Of a stretch of DNA of 64,000 nucleotides, positions 43,468-52,439 are shown piece after piece. The position numbers and the translations under genes were made by a program. Under the pieces are notes generated by a model. The model saw only the letters and a list, made by a program, of their open reading frames with translations. It was not told the origin of the DNA and made no database searches. Within the stretch, counting starts at the first letter, position 1. Each line of letters opens with the position of its first letter. The stretch spans positions 127,081 through 191,080 of the forward strand of contig JAYGEX010000039.1 in assembly GCA_046582185.1 (NCBI GenBank), read 5' to 3'. The stretch comes from GCA-002726655 sp046582185. GTDB taxonomy: Bacteria; Pseudomonadota; Gammaproteobacteria; Pseudomonadales; Azotimanducaceae.

Positions 43468-45873
43468 ATGGAAGACGATAATAAAAAAGCCAGTGACGAC
43501 AGTAATAACGCCACGGAATTCATACCCCGCCAAGTGGCTCAGGCTTTGGCAAGGCCTGATGAGGTTTTACCCGATACCCTACAATTGATCCCGCTTGCCT
43601 CCCGGCCATACTTTCCGGTGCTGGTTCAGCCAATTGTCATCGATCAGGATCCCTGGGGCGATGGCATAAAGAAAGTTGCCGGCAGCGCGCACAAGTTGAT
43701 CGCCATGAGTTACGCGCCGAGTGCACAGAACGGCATACCTCGTCCTGAGGATATCTGTGAGATTGGCTGCGTTGCCCGTATTCATCGCTTGCATGCGAGT
43801 AAGGGCAAGTTACAGTTTATCGCCCAGGGAATCAGACGATACCGGATAAAAGAATGGATCAAGCGAACGCCGCCTTTTGTCGTCCGTGTTGAATACTATG
43901 ACCCATCCCCGCTGGAAGATGAGAGTCAGATTCGTGCTTATGCTATGTCCATCATTAATATCATCAAGGAATTGATGGTTCTTAATCCTTTATATAATGA
44001 AGAACTAAAGCAGTATTTACATTATTTTACACCGAATGAACCTTCGCCCCTGACAGACTTTGCAGCGGCGATCACTTCAGCTGAACCGGAAGAACTCCAG
44101 GATATTCTAGAGACGATTCCATTGCTGGAGCGAATGGAGAAAGTGCTATTACTGATAGGCAAAGAAGTCGAGGTAGCACGCTTGCAGGCCCAGATCACTG
44201 AGCAGATGCAATCCCAGGTATCGGAACAGCAGAAAGAGTTCTTTTTACGTCAGCAGCTGAAAGTCATCCAGAAGGAGCTGGGTATCTCCAAGGATGATAG
44301 GGAAGTGGATGCTGATAAGTTTGCCGAGCGGCTTGCACATCTAACCGTGCCAGAGCACGTGCAAACAAAAGTTGATGACGAACTGGAGAAGCTACAAATC
44401 CTGGAGCCTTCATCAGCTGAATATGGCGTTACCCGAAATTACCTCGATTGGGTTACCTCAGTGCCCTGGGGGTTAATGTCCAAAGACCAACTCGATCTAA
44501 AGATCGCTCGCGCAGTACTCGATAAAGATCATGATGGTCTGGCCGATGTCAAAGAGAGGATCATTGAATTTCTTGCTGTCGGCGCTTATCGCGGCGAAAT
44601 GGCAGGCTCCATACTATTGCTCGTTGGACCGCCGGGAGTGGGTAAGACCAGCATCGGTAAGTCGGTTGCCAACGCGCTCGGCAGAAAGTTCTACCGCTTT
44701 AGTGTCGGTGGCATGCGCGATGAGGCAGAAATAAAGGGTCATCGTCGAACATATATTGGCGCTATGCCTGGCAAGCTTATTCAGGCGCTGAAAGAGGTAG
44801 AGGCATACAACCCAGTCATTATGTTAGATGAAATTGACAAGATTGGTTCATCCTATCAGGGCGACCCCGCATCCGCGTTACTGGAAGTGTTAGATCCGGA
44901 ACAGAACAGCGAATTCCTGGATCACTATCTTGATCTCCGCGTAGATCTGTCAAAGGTATTGTTTATATGCACAGCAAATCAACTGGATACTATTCCTGCC
45001 CCTTTGTTAGATCGCATGGAGACAATACGTCTGGCAGGTTATCTGACTGAAGAAAAAATACTAATCGCAAAAAATCACTTGTGGAAGCGACAACTAGCCA
45101 AAGCAGGCGTTCCCTCTTCAAAATTAAAGATCAGCGATGCCGCCATAAGAAAGGTAGTAGAGGGGTATGCAAGAGAAGCAGGGGTCAGGGCATTGGAGAA
45201 GCTACTAGGTAGTATTGTCCGTAAGGCCGTTGTCCGATTGCTGGAGTGCGATAAGTTAAAAATTTCAGTAAGTGTCAAAGATCTTGAAAATTACCTAGGC
45301 GCTCCCTATTTCAAGAAACAACATCCACATAGAGGTATTGGCGTTGTTAACGGCCTTGCCTGGACTTCCATGGGCGGCACAACCCTTGCAGTTGAAGCAT
45401 CGAGGATTCATGAGGGCAATCGAGGATTCAAGCAGACCGGGCAGTTAGGCGATGTCATGCGCGAATCCGCTGAGATTGCCTACAGTTATGTGGCGTCACA
45501 CCTGGACGAGCTCGGTGCCAGAGATAAGTACTTTGATTCGGCTTTTATTCATCTCCATGTGCCGGAAGGCGCAACGCCAAAAGACGGTCCGAGTGCTGGC
45601 GTAACCATGGCAACGGCTCTTTTATCCCTGGCAAAAGGCAAACGAATTAAACGGGACATCGCAATGACGGGTGAGTTAACCCTGACCGGTACAGTCCTGC
45701 CAGTCGGCGGAATTAGAGAGAAGGTCATTGCGGCAAAGCGAGCAGGCGTGAACGAACTTATCTTGCCTGCGGACAATGAGCGCGATTACCAGGAGATACC
45801 TGATTACCTCAAGAAGGGTCTGAAGGTTAGCTTCGCCGCAACATACTCAGACGTGGCAGCGGTCTGTTTTTAG
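43468..45873 (+). CDS. lon: Lon-type ATP-dependent protease (divergent N-domain)
   Basis: A LonA architecture of 801 residues: LAN substrate-binding domain (LQLIPLASRPYFPVLVQPIVI), helical region, AAA+ module with Walker A GPPGVGKTS and Walker B VIMLDEIDKIG, and the Ser-Lys protease with catalytic Ser in PKDGPSAGV and Lys in REKVIAAKRAG. The N-terminal 60 residues differ from the canonical Lon start, with SRPYFP in place of LRDVVVYP. It is therefore probably the second, Lon-like paralogue found in several gammaproteobacteria rather than the main Lon; a clpX-adjacent lon would be expected elsewhere. Start ATG 43468. Confidence 0.92.
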   Translation: MEDDNKKASDDSNNATEFIPRQVAQALARPDEVLPDTLQLIPLASRPYFPVLVQPIVIDQDPWGDGIKKVAGSAHKLIAMSYAPSAQNGIPRPEDICEIGCVARIHRLHASKGKLQFIAQGIRRYRIKEWIKRTPPFVVRVEYYDPSPLEDESQIRAYAMSIINIIKELMVLNPLYNEELKQYLHYFTPNEPSPLTDFAAAITSAEPEELQDILETIPLLERMEKVLLLIGKEVEVARLQAQITEQMQSQVSEQQKEFFLRQQLKVIQKELGISKDDREVDADKFAERLAHLTVPEHVQTKVDDELEKLQILEPSSAEYGVTRNYLDWVTSVPWGLMSKDQLDLKIARAVLDKDHDGLADVKERIIEFLAVGAYRGEMAGSILLLVGPPGVGKTSIGKSVANALGRKFYRFSVGGMRDEAEIKGHRRTYIGAMPGKLIQALKEVEAYNPVIMLDEIDKIGSSYQGDPASALLEVLDPEQNSEFLDHYLDLRVDLSKVLFICTANQLDTIPAPLLDRMETIRLAGYLTEEKILIAKNHLWKRQLAKAGVPSSKLKISDAAIRKVVEGYAREAGVRALEKLLGSIVRKAVVRLLECDKLKISVSVKDLENYLGAPYFKKQHPHRGIGVVNGLAWTSMGGTTLAVEASRIHEGNRGFKQTGQLGDVMRESAEIAYSYVASHLDELGARDKYFDSAFIHLHVPEGATPKDGPSAGVTMATALLSLAKGKRIKRDIAMTGELTLTGTVLPVGGIREKVIAAKRAGVNELILPADNERDYQEIPDYLKKGLKVSFAATYSDVAAVCF

Positions 45874-45981
45874 TTATTATTTGGACAGAATTGATCTGGC
45901 AGAGCCCAAGCTGCGGGGGAAATTTATGATCCTGGCACATTAATCCCTGTTACTATCTTTGCATAGATACAGGGGAGCGTC

Positions 45982-47424
45982 ATGTCAGAAAAAGTGTCAG
46001 AGAGAGCCTCGGAAACGGAACTAGCAACACCATCGGATTTAGTTAGACAACTGGAATCCTTACTGGGTGAGAAGGGCATTTATTATGGTGAGCGTCTAAA
46101 AGAGAGACGTTTTCCTGGCGCCACTGTAATTGGTACAGATGGGGGTAGCTTTGAGCCGCTGGCGCTTGTCCGTCCTACATCAACTGAAGAAGTCTCCGCC
46201 ATTTTGAAGTTATGTCACGAGGCCGACCAGCCCGTCGTTCCTCATGGAGGCTTGACCGGTCTGGTAGAAGGTACAACTTCTAACAACAAAGAAATTGCGA
46301 TTTCCCTTGAGAGAATGAACAAGGTTGAAGAGCTTGATACCCAGAGTCGGACGATAACGGTGCAGGCTGGTGTGCCTCTCCAGATTGTTCAAGAAGCAGC
46401 CGAAAAAGCAGATATGTTCTTTCCCCTTGATATAGGTGCGCGCGGGACCGCAACAATTGGTGGCAATGTTTCTACTAATGCTGGCGGCAACAGGGTCATT
46501 CGTTACGGCATGATGCGCGATCAGGTGCTCGGCATGGAAGTGGTTTTGGCAGACGGCACGATTGTATCGTCCATGAACAAGATCATAAAAAACAACACCG
46601 GTTACGATATAAAGCAATGGTTCATTGGTGCCGAAGGTACCTTGGGTATTGTCACTCGCCTGGTATTGCGAATCAGGCCAAGGCCAATTAGTCAGGAGAT
46701 GGCATTTGTCGCCGTTAATGACTTTACCCAGGTCACCGAATTCCTGAACCACGTAGATAGAACGCTGGGCGGGACCTTAAGTGCGTTTGAAGTACTTTGG
46801 AACAACTATTATAAGTTAGTGACTTCACCGCCAGCAGAGAGCGCTCCGCCCTTGAGCCAGGACTACAACTACTACATTCTGGTTGAGGCTCTTGGTGGTA
46901 ATCTTGAAGGTGATAGCGAACGATTTCTGGACGTACTATCGAAGTCCCTTGAAGATGGCATCATCGTCGATGCAGTCATCGCGCAAAGCCAGTCAGAACG
47001 TGATGCCATGTGGGCTATTCGGGATGATGTCGGGCAGGTGGGGCAAATAGCGCCTATCTTTGCCTTCGATATCAGTGTTTCCCTGGATCACATGGAGTCC
47101 TATGTTGAGGAGATGCAATCTAATCTTCTCGATACCTGGAGTGACAGTAAGTGTATGATTTTTGGTCATCTTGGGGATGGCAATCTACACGTCATCGTGG
47201 GTATTGGGGATGGCTCGGCCAATGCAAAAAAAGCGGTGGAGAAGGTCGTCTATGGCGGATTAACGTCCAGAGGCGGGTCAGTCTCTGCTGAGCACGGAAT
47301 TGGCCTTCAAAAGAGGGACTACCTGTCCCTGTCCCGGAGTGCTGTTGAAATTGCCATGATGCAAAGTATTAAAAAAGCGCTGGACCCCAAGGACATAATG
47401 AACCCAGGAAAAATATTTGCTTGA
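45982..47424 (+). CDS. FAD-linked 2-hydroxyacid dehydrogenase/oxidase (GlcD/D2HGDH-like)
   Basis: A 480-residue flavoprotein of the vanillyl-alcohol oxidase fold. The FAD-binding PCMH domain shows PHGGLTGLVEGTTSN, FPLDIGARGTATIGGNVSTNAGGNRVIRYGMMRDQVLG (outline) and WFIGAEGTLGIVTRL. The C-terminal domain carries FGHLGDGNLHVIVG with the metal- and substrate-binding histidines, and SAEHGIGLQKRDYL. The pattern is that of D-2-hydroxyglutarate or D-lactate dehydrogenases, also seen in GlcD. Electron acceptor unknown. ATG 45982 follows CAGGGGAGCGTC. Confidence 0.92.
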   Translation: MSEKVSERASETELATPSDLVRQLESLLGEKGIYYGERLKERRFPGATVIGTDGGSFEPLALVRPTSTEEVSAILKLCHEADQPVVPHGGLTGLVEGTTSNNKEIAISLERMNKVEELDTQSRTITVQAGVPLQIVQEAAEKADMFFPLDIGARGTATIGGNVSTNAGGNRVIRYGMMRDQVLGMEVVLADGTIVSSMNKIIKNNTGYDIKQWFIGAEGTLGIVTRLVLRIRPRPISQEMAFVAVNDFTQVTEFLNHVDRTLGGTLSAFEVLWNNYYKLVTSPPAESAPPLSQDYNYYILVEALGGNLEGDSERFLDVLSKSLEDGIIVDAVIAQSQSERDAMWAIRDDVGQVGQIAPIFAFDISVSLDHMESYVEEMQSNLLDTWSDSKCMIFGHLGDGNLHVIVGIGDGSANAKKAVEKVVYGGLTSRGGSVSAEHGIGLQKRDYLSLSRSAVEIAMMQSIKKALDPKDIMNPGKIFA

Positions 47425-47451
47425 GATCTAGCGTAATCTGCTAGCGAGGGA

Positions 47452-47478
47452 TCAGATCAGGGAATCTCTCTGATCTGA
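47452..47478. repeat. 9-bp perfect inverted repeat at the end of pyk
   Basis: TCAGATCAG and CTGATCTGA, loop of nine bases, overlapping the pyk stop codon in the convergent gap with the FAD-linked oxidase. No T run, so at most a weak bidirectional terminator. Confidence 0.4.
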
Positions 47479-48860
47479 ATTGCCTCGATGCCAACCCCCG
47501 CGAGAATATCTGATATCACAACCACTTTGTCCCCTGGCTCAAAGCCAGCCCGGGATTTAAGTACTTCGAATGCGATACGAAGTGTCTTCTCGGGATCATT
47601 GCTGAAAGCAGTTCGGAAGGGCGATACATTACGATTCAGCATCAGACGCCTTCGGGTTTGGGAGTCATTTGTGAATGCATAAATTCGCGTATGTTGTGGA
47701 TGACAGTTGGTGACGAAATCAGACATGAGTCCGCGACGCGTAATAACAACAATACCCTTGGCCTTTAAGGATTCGGCAAGGTGAACTGCGGTAATTGCAA
47801 GCTGTTGCTTCTCGACCTTGGCTTCGAGGTTGCGTGTAAAGTTAAGGCCTGTAAATGATTCAGTCGCTTCTGCTATTTCCACCAGCTGTTCAACGCAGCG
47901 AATGGGATGTTTGCCTACAGTCGTTTCACCTGAGAGCATTACCGCATCAACTTCCTCGTATATGGCATTTGCAACGTCGGTGACTTCGGCACGTGTTGGA
48001 ATGGGATTCTCAATCATGGACTCCAGTAGATGGGTCGCAACGATGACTCTCTTACCTTGCTCTGCGCAGAGCTGTACGATTTTGCGCTGTACGTTTGGTA
48101 ACTCTGCAACATTAATCTCAACGCCAAGATCGCCCCGGGCAACCATAATTCCATCTGACTCAGCGACAATTTCTTCGATATTTTCGACGCCGGACTGGTC
48201 TTCTATTTTGGCGATGATCTTGATCTTGCCGGACTTTTCGCCCATAAATTCTTTTAACTCGCGAACGTCATCCGCCTCTCTGACGAAGGATAGCGCAATA
48301 AAATCGACGTTCTGTTCCATGCCAAACTGAATGTCTGATTTGTCTTTCTTGGTGATGGCGGGAAGATTGACCCTGATGCCGGGTAGATTTACATGTCGTT
48401 TGCTTTTTAGAATGCCTCCATCGATAACTTTGCACTGCATGGTACCGTCGTCATTCTTTTGCAATACTTCAAAGTTGATGATGCCATTGTCCACGGTAAT
48501 TCTGTCACCTACCGAAACACTTTCTATCAGGTCGTCGTAATGAATATGAATGGATGTTCGTTCCACATCGATGGTGTCGCGCACACTAATAGTAATAATT
48601 GAACCGTTACGTAACTCGAGTTCATTCGCTAAATCCCCGGTACGTATCTCTGGTCCCTGGGTATCTAATAAAATAGCGATGGGGTAGGTGACTTTCTTGT
48701 TCAAAGTCTTGATCGATTTAATCACACGAGCTGCGGATTCATGGTCACCATGGGACATGTTCAAGCGAGCGATATCCATGCCTGCGGCTGCCAGTTTTTC
48801 AAGCATCGGATACGAATCGGTAGCCGGACCAATAGTACAAATGATTTTGGTCTTGCGCAT
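47457..48860 (-). CDS. pyk: Pyruvate kinase
   Basis: Pyruvate kinase makes pyruvate and ATP from phosphoenolpyruvate and ADP. The 467-residue protein has MRKTKIICTIGPA, ARLNMSHG, the catalytic Lys/Glu region KIIAKIEDQSGVENI, MVARGDLGVEI, and the C-terminal allosteric domain (ITRRGLMSDFVTNCHPQHTRIYAFT, outline). Size fits the single bacterial enzyme form. It is convergent with the FAD-linked oxidase, ending 33 bp from it. A 9-bp inverted repeat (TCAGATCAG 47452-47460 and CTGATCTGA 47470-47478) overlaps its stop codon. Confidence 0.97.
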   Translation of the reverse strand: MRKTKIICTIGPATDSYPMLEKLAAAGMDIARLNMSHGDHESAARVIKSIKTLNKKVTYPIAILLDTQGPEIRTGDLANELELRNGSIITISVRDTIDVERTSIHIHYDDLIESVSVGDRITVDNGIINFEVLQKNDDGTMQCKVIDGGILKSKRHVNLPGIRVNLPAITKKDKSDIQFGMEQNVDFIALSFVREADDVRELKEFMGEKSGKIKIIAKIEDQSGVENIEEIVAESDGIMVARGDLGVEINVAELPNVQRKIVQLCAEQGKRVIVATHLLESMIENPIPTRAEVTDVANAIYEEVDAVMLSGETTVGKHPIRCVEQLVEIAEATESFTGLNFTRNLEAKVEKQQLAITAVHLAESLKAKGIVVITRRGLMSDFVTNCHPQHTRIYAFTNDSQTRRRLMLNRNVSPFRTAFSNDPEKTLRIAFEVLKSRAGFEPGDKVVVISDILAGVGIEAIQIREIP

Positions 48861-48952
48861 GGTGCTAGTATCTCTTTGCTGCTGACGATTGAAGGGACGC
48901 CATCATACAGAATGCACGCCTTCTAGGCCAAAGATTAATGCCAGGGGCCACG

Positions 48953-50032
48953 TTAGGCGTCGAACAGGTCCATTTGGTTCTGTTGCAGATGTTTATCATC
49001 TTCTTGAAATGTCACGCCGATGCCCAACAAGCGAATTCCCTTTCCATTACCTCGTTCCCATGCCAGAGGCAGCAGCTCCTCAAAGAGCGCCTTGTTCAGT
49101 GCTTTGCTGGACCGTTCCATTGTTGTTTGTTGGAAATCAGAAAATTTGAGTTTGATCTGTTGATTTTTGATGGCGCGTTCGCGATGTTTTTCGAGGCGCC
49201 GCGTTAGTTCTTCGAACAGCTTATCCAGCGATGCCGCGGCAATTTCGGGTTCGGGAATGTCCTCTACGTATGTTCTCTCAACGCTGAGGCTTTTTCTCAC
49301 CCAATGAGTGGTCAGCTCCCTGTTATCAATACCATGGGCTCGCTTGTAGAGATGCTCGCCAAAATTACCAAGCAACCTCAACAGCTCTTCCAGGCCCATG
49401 TTGCGTACATCTGCACAGGTTTTCAGACCATGGCGGGCCAGCCGCCTGACGGTAACCTTGCCGACGCCAGGTATCTTGTTAAGTGGCATGGTCTTAACGA
49501 ATTCAGCGACCTGATCCGGTGCGACAACACATTGTCCATCCGGCTTATTTTCATCGCTGCTGATCTTGGCCAGAAATTTGTTGGGTGCGACACCGGCAGA
49601 TGCTGTTAAGTTAAGTTCGCGTTTAATAACCGCACGAATGTCCTGGGCGATCAAGGTTGCACTGCCTTGGAACAGAGAGGTATTTGATACATCAAGAAAT
49701 GCTTCGTCCAGACTCAGCGGTTCAATGATGTCGGTGTAACGCTGGAAGATTGCCCGGAGTTCCTGAGAGATGCTTTGGTAGTGAGCCATCCGGCCCGGGA
49801 TTACGACGAGTCTCGGACACAGTCGCATGGCATACCCGGTTGCCATTGCTGAATGTATGCCAAATTCCCGGGCAATATAATTGCATGTGGAGATAACGCC
49901 TCTCTTATCGGCTGCACCGCCAACAGCCAGCGGTACATCTTTAAGCGCGGGGTTGTCCCGCATTTCAATGGCCGCGTAAAAACAGTCCATATCGATATGG
50001 ATTATTTTCCTTTGTGGTTTGTTCGCTGCCAT
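48953..50032 (-). CDS. dinB: DNA polymerase IV (Y-family)
   Basis: DinB is an error-prone polymerase that bypasses minor-groove adducts. The 359-residue protein has the palm motif IHIDMDCFYAAIEMRD, SLDEAFLDVS, the helix-hairpin-helix VGKVTVRRLARHG and the little-finger domain. The C-terminus ends in DLFDA, in place of the usual clamp-binding QLxLF (QMDLFDA, so Q and LF are kept). No convincing LexA operator is seen upstream. The upstream region instead holds 21-bp tandem repeats and a dispersed element. Confidence 0.95.
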   Translation of the reverse strand: MAANKPQRKIIHIDMDCFYAAIEMRDNPALKDVPLAVGGAADKRGVISTCNYIAREFGIHSAMATGYAMRLCPRLVVIPGRMAHYQSISQELRAIFQRYTDIIEPLSLDEAFLDVSNTSLFQGSATLIAQDIRAVIKRELNLTASAGVAPNKFLAKISSDENKPDGQCVVAPDQVAEFVKTMPLNKIPGVGKVTVRRLARHGLKTCADVRNMGLEELLRLLGNFGEHLYKRAHGIDNRELTTHWVRKSLSVERTYVEDIPEPEIAAASLDKLFEELTRRLEKHRERAIKNQQIKLKFSDFQQTTMERSSKALNKALFEELLPLAWERGNGKGIRLLGIGVTFQEDDKHLQQNQMDLFDA

Positions 50033-50099
50033 GTTTACTCTTCAGGGATAACAGTCACCTGTATTTTGCCCAGGGACTTACGCAGTCTAATGGTAAGTA

Positions 50100-50183
50100 G
50101 CTTCAGCCAAATAATAAAGAGCCTCAGCTAATTATTAGAGAGCCTCAGCCTATTAATAGAGAGCCTCAGCCTGTTAATAGAGA
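50100..50183. repeat. Four 21-bp tandem repeats
   Basis: Exact 21-bp period, units at 50100, 50121, 50142 and 50163, with consensus GCCTCAGCC(n5)AATAGAGA; the last two units differ at one base and the first is the most diverged. There are no spacers, so this is not a CRISPR. A degenerate fifth start (GCGGAAGCGG) follows. Confidence 0.9.
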
Positions 50184-50231
50184 GCGGAAGCGGCTGGATG
50201 CAGTAATGGAAGCCGACGTTTATACTTTACG

Positions 50232-50365
50232 TTAGCTGGCTCCTGTCCGAAAAGTACATGAATTGAACAGGATGTGCAGACCTATGATATTGTTAGGTAT
50301 ACAAAACAATCACTTACGAAGGACGTAGCACCGGCGGTGTTAGAATCAGGACAATAGCCAGCTAA
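50232..50365. repeat. Dispersed inverted-repeat element, copy A (134 bp)
   Basis: Ends TTAGCTGGCTCCTGTCC and, read from the other side, TTAGCTGGCTATTGTCC (15 of 17 identical). It has no coding capacity. The interior is clearly related to a second copy at 61333-61461: both share TAGCTGG(C/T)TCCTGTCCG, a TACAAAAYAATYACTTACGA core, then GAAGGA(A/C)GT and GGCGGT. Ends flanked by TA fit the class of MITEs mobilised by TA-specific transposases; this is inferred. Confidence 0.75.
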
Positions 50366-50485
50366 ATTGGTACGTATAAATTAAATGGCAATTACCGGGA
50401 TAGGTAATTCTGAGGCACAGAGCATTTAGATTTTGGGCACTTTGATTTTGAACACTAAGATTATGAGCACGGAGATGACCAGGCA

Positions 50486-50851
50486 ATGGAATTAATGGAG
50501 CTGCGGGAGAGATTCATCCCAGCGGTGGAAGAAATATTAGATCAATGTCGCCTGTCAGATGAGATTGTGGATACAGAGAGGTTCCAGGTTTTTATTGCAA
50601 CCATCTGGGGCAATGCCGTTCTGGAACCAGAGCGTTCCGGCATCACGGAAGACGACTTGAGCTCTCTGCATGATTTCCTCGGTGAGGAGCTCTCACGAGT
50701 GGTTGGTGAAGGCAACGACATCACCAGTTGTTATGAATTTATTGTTAGCAAAAAGGGTGAAGAGAGTCTTGAACGCCAGGGCACAACTGCACGCCACAAA
50801 GACTTCCTGCAATATTTCGCCAAGCTGATCCTACAGCAGGAGCAAATCTAG
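50486..50851 (+). CDS. Conserved-looking acidic protein of unknown function
   Basis: A 121-residue protein starting MELMELRERFIPAVEEILDQC; an internal ATG at 50495 is an alternative start. It is rich in Glu and Leu, predicted helical, with no signal peptide, membrane helix or recognised motif. Codon use looks like that of its neighbours. A lone gene downstream of the dispersed element, facing the convergent DAACS symporter. I recognise no family. Confidence 0.7.
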   Translation: MELMELRERFIPAVEEILDQCRLSDEIVDTERFQVFIATIWGNAVLEPERSGITEDDLSSLHDFLGEELSRVVGEGNDITSCYEFIVSKKGEESLERQGTTARHKDFLQYFAKLILQQEQI

Positions 50852-50918
50852 GGAAATAATGTTCACCTACACAAAGCTGAATCTGTAGCGGCGAAAATTG
50901 ACCTGGGGGTGAGGCTCC

Positions 50919-52208
50919 CTATGCATCAATCCTCTTGTTAAGGCTCTCTTGCACCACCAGGGTACCAATAAGATCACCCTCTACATTGACTGCTGTCCGG
51001 ATTGTATCAAGGGGCCGCTCAATGACCAGCAATATTGCGATTGCCTCCAGCGGAATGCCCACAGACAAAAGAACCATCTGCATCCCGGCCATGGATGCGG
51101 TTGGCATACCCGGCGCGCCGATCGAAGAAATCATGGACATGAGGAATACCGTGAATATCATAAGATTCGATAATTCGATCCCGTAGAGATAAGCCAGGAA
51201 AATAGCCGCCACCGCCTCAAACAAAGCTGTCCCGTCCATATTCATCGTCGCCCCAAGAGGTAGAACAAAGCTACTGACGCTTTCATCAATTTCCAGTTCT
51301 TCCTGCGCTGTCTTCATCGATACCGGCAGCGTGGCTGCACTTGAAGATGTGGAAAACGCAACGATGAGTGGCCGCGATATATCTTTCAACAGCTTTACTG
51401 GCCTTCTGCCAGCAAAAAAATATGCAATTGCCGGCAATACAATGAGCCCGTGAATCAGAGTCAAAATGACAACGAGGGATGCGAACTGGAATAGCTGGGT
51501 GAGGAAGGCGCCGCTATACTCGCCATCGCCTGACAAACGTATAGTGAAATCAAACAGGATGGCAAAAATCCCGATGGGCAATACACGAATGATCCACCCC
51601 AAAACCTTATGAATGACAAGATTTAAGTCTTTCACTATTCCAAACACAGGGCTCGTCTGGGGTAAAACCAGGACCATGGCAATGCCGATCAGAAAAGCAT
51701 TGGTCACGATGCCTAAAATATTGAGGTTAACCAATGCGCTAAAGGGGTTGGTAAAGGCCAGATGGAATATTTGTTCCAGTACGGCAATTAGGGAGTCGCT
51801 GCCGGGCTCAATCATACGTTCGCTGGCAAATTCAACGCCCATACTCAATGTAGCGGGGTAGTTAGTCCAGGGATGAATAAAGAATACAGCGAATAGAGCA
51901 AGACTGATGGCAATAAATGTGGTGCCGAAATAATAAATCACCGTCGAGCTGCCCAGTGTTCGTAGTTTGACGACATTGCCAATGCCCGTGATGCCGCCGA
52001 TGAGCGAAAAGAAAATCAGCGGCGCAATCAACATTCTAAGGGCAGCAAGAAAGGTTGACTTCAGGAACAGTACAAAATCATAGATTGGACTATCGGCTTC
52101 TGGTCCGCTGGTGCTGCCTAATAGGCCCAGTGCTTCCAAAGAATAGGCACTTACGATGCCCGCAATTGCAGCGAGGGCAACCTGAACTGTCACATTTTTA
52201 ATCAACAA
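50919..52208 (-). CDS. Dicarboxylate/amino acid:cation symporter (DAACS family)
   Basis: A 429-residue secondary transporter of the GltP/DctA fold. The re-entrant loop HP1 has the serine-rich FSTSSSAATLPVS, TM7 has GATMNMDGTALFEA with the sodium- and substrate-site NMDGT, and HP2 has GAPGMPTASMAG. It should take up glutamate, aspartate or C4-dicarboxylates with Na+ or H+. Substrate cannot be fixed. It stands alone, divergent from the PAS/receiver protein. Confidence 0.93.
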   Translation of the reverse strand: MLIKNVTVQVALAAIAGIVSAYSLEALGLLGSTSGPEADSPIYDFVLFLKSTFLAALRMLIAPLIFFSLIGGITGIGNVVKLRTLGSSTVIYYFGTTFIAISLALFAVFFIHPWTNYPATLSMGVEFASERMIEPGSDSLIAVLEQIFHLAFTNPFSALVNLNILGIVTNAFLIGIAMVLVLPQTSPVFGIVKDLNLVIHKVLGWIIRVLPIGIFAILFDFTIRLSGDGEYSGAFLTQLFQFASLVVILTLIHGLIVLPAIAYFFAGRRPVKLLKDISRPLIVAFSTSSSAATLPVSMKTAQEELEIDESVSSFVLPLGATMNMDGTALFEAVAAIFLAYLYGIELSNLMIFTVFLMSMISSIGAPGMPTASMAGMQMVLLSVGIPLEAIAILLVIERPLDTIRTAVNVEGDLIGTLVVQESLNKRIDA

Positions 52209-52439
52209 CTACTGATACTTGCAAAAAAAAGAGTTGCGATGATATCAAATGTTGAGAACATTTAATAAGTATTACAATGAAAACACCTTACAGCACTTCG
52301 TCTGTGAGCAGAAAAAACTTGGCCAGGAATGTTACGATCAATCATCTATGAGGGAATATAGAACTGCGCCCGAGCGCTGGTGGGCTTGGCTTCCGGATAG
52401 AGTTAGTCAGTAGATTAGCAGGAGATTACCCACAATTAT

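Larger units (their letters stand above)
50033..50485. other. 453-bp gene-free region with tandem repeats and a dispersed element
   Basis: Upstream of both dinB and the acidic small protein. It contains four 21-bp tandem repeats (50100-50183) and one complete copy of a 134-bp inverted-repeat-bounded element (50232-50365). No gene is seen. Confidence 0.8.

Noticed and set aside
50033..50100. LexA operator upstream of dinB
   Set aside because: The best match (CTGT followed by CCAG) has wrong spacing and one bad half-site.
50100..50183. A repeat array resembling CRISPR
   Set aside because: Units follow one another at 21 bp without spacers and no cas gene is nearby.
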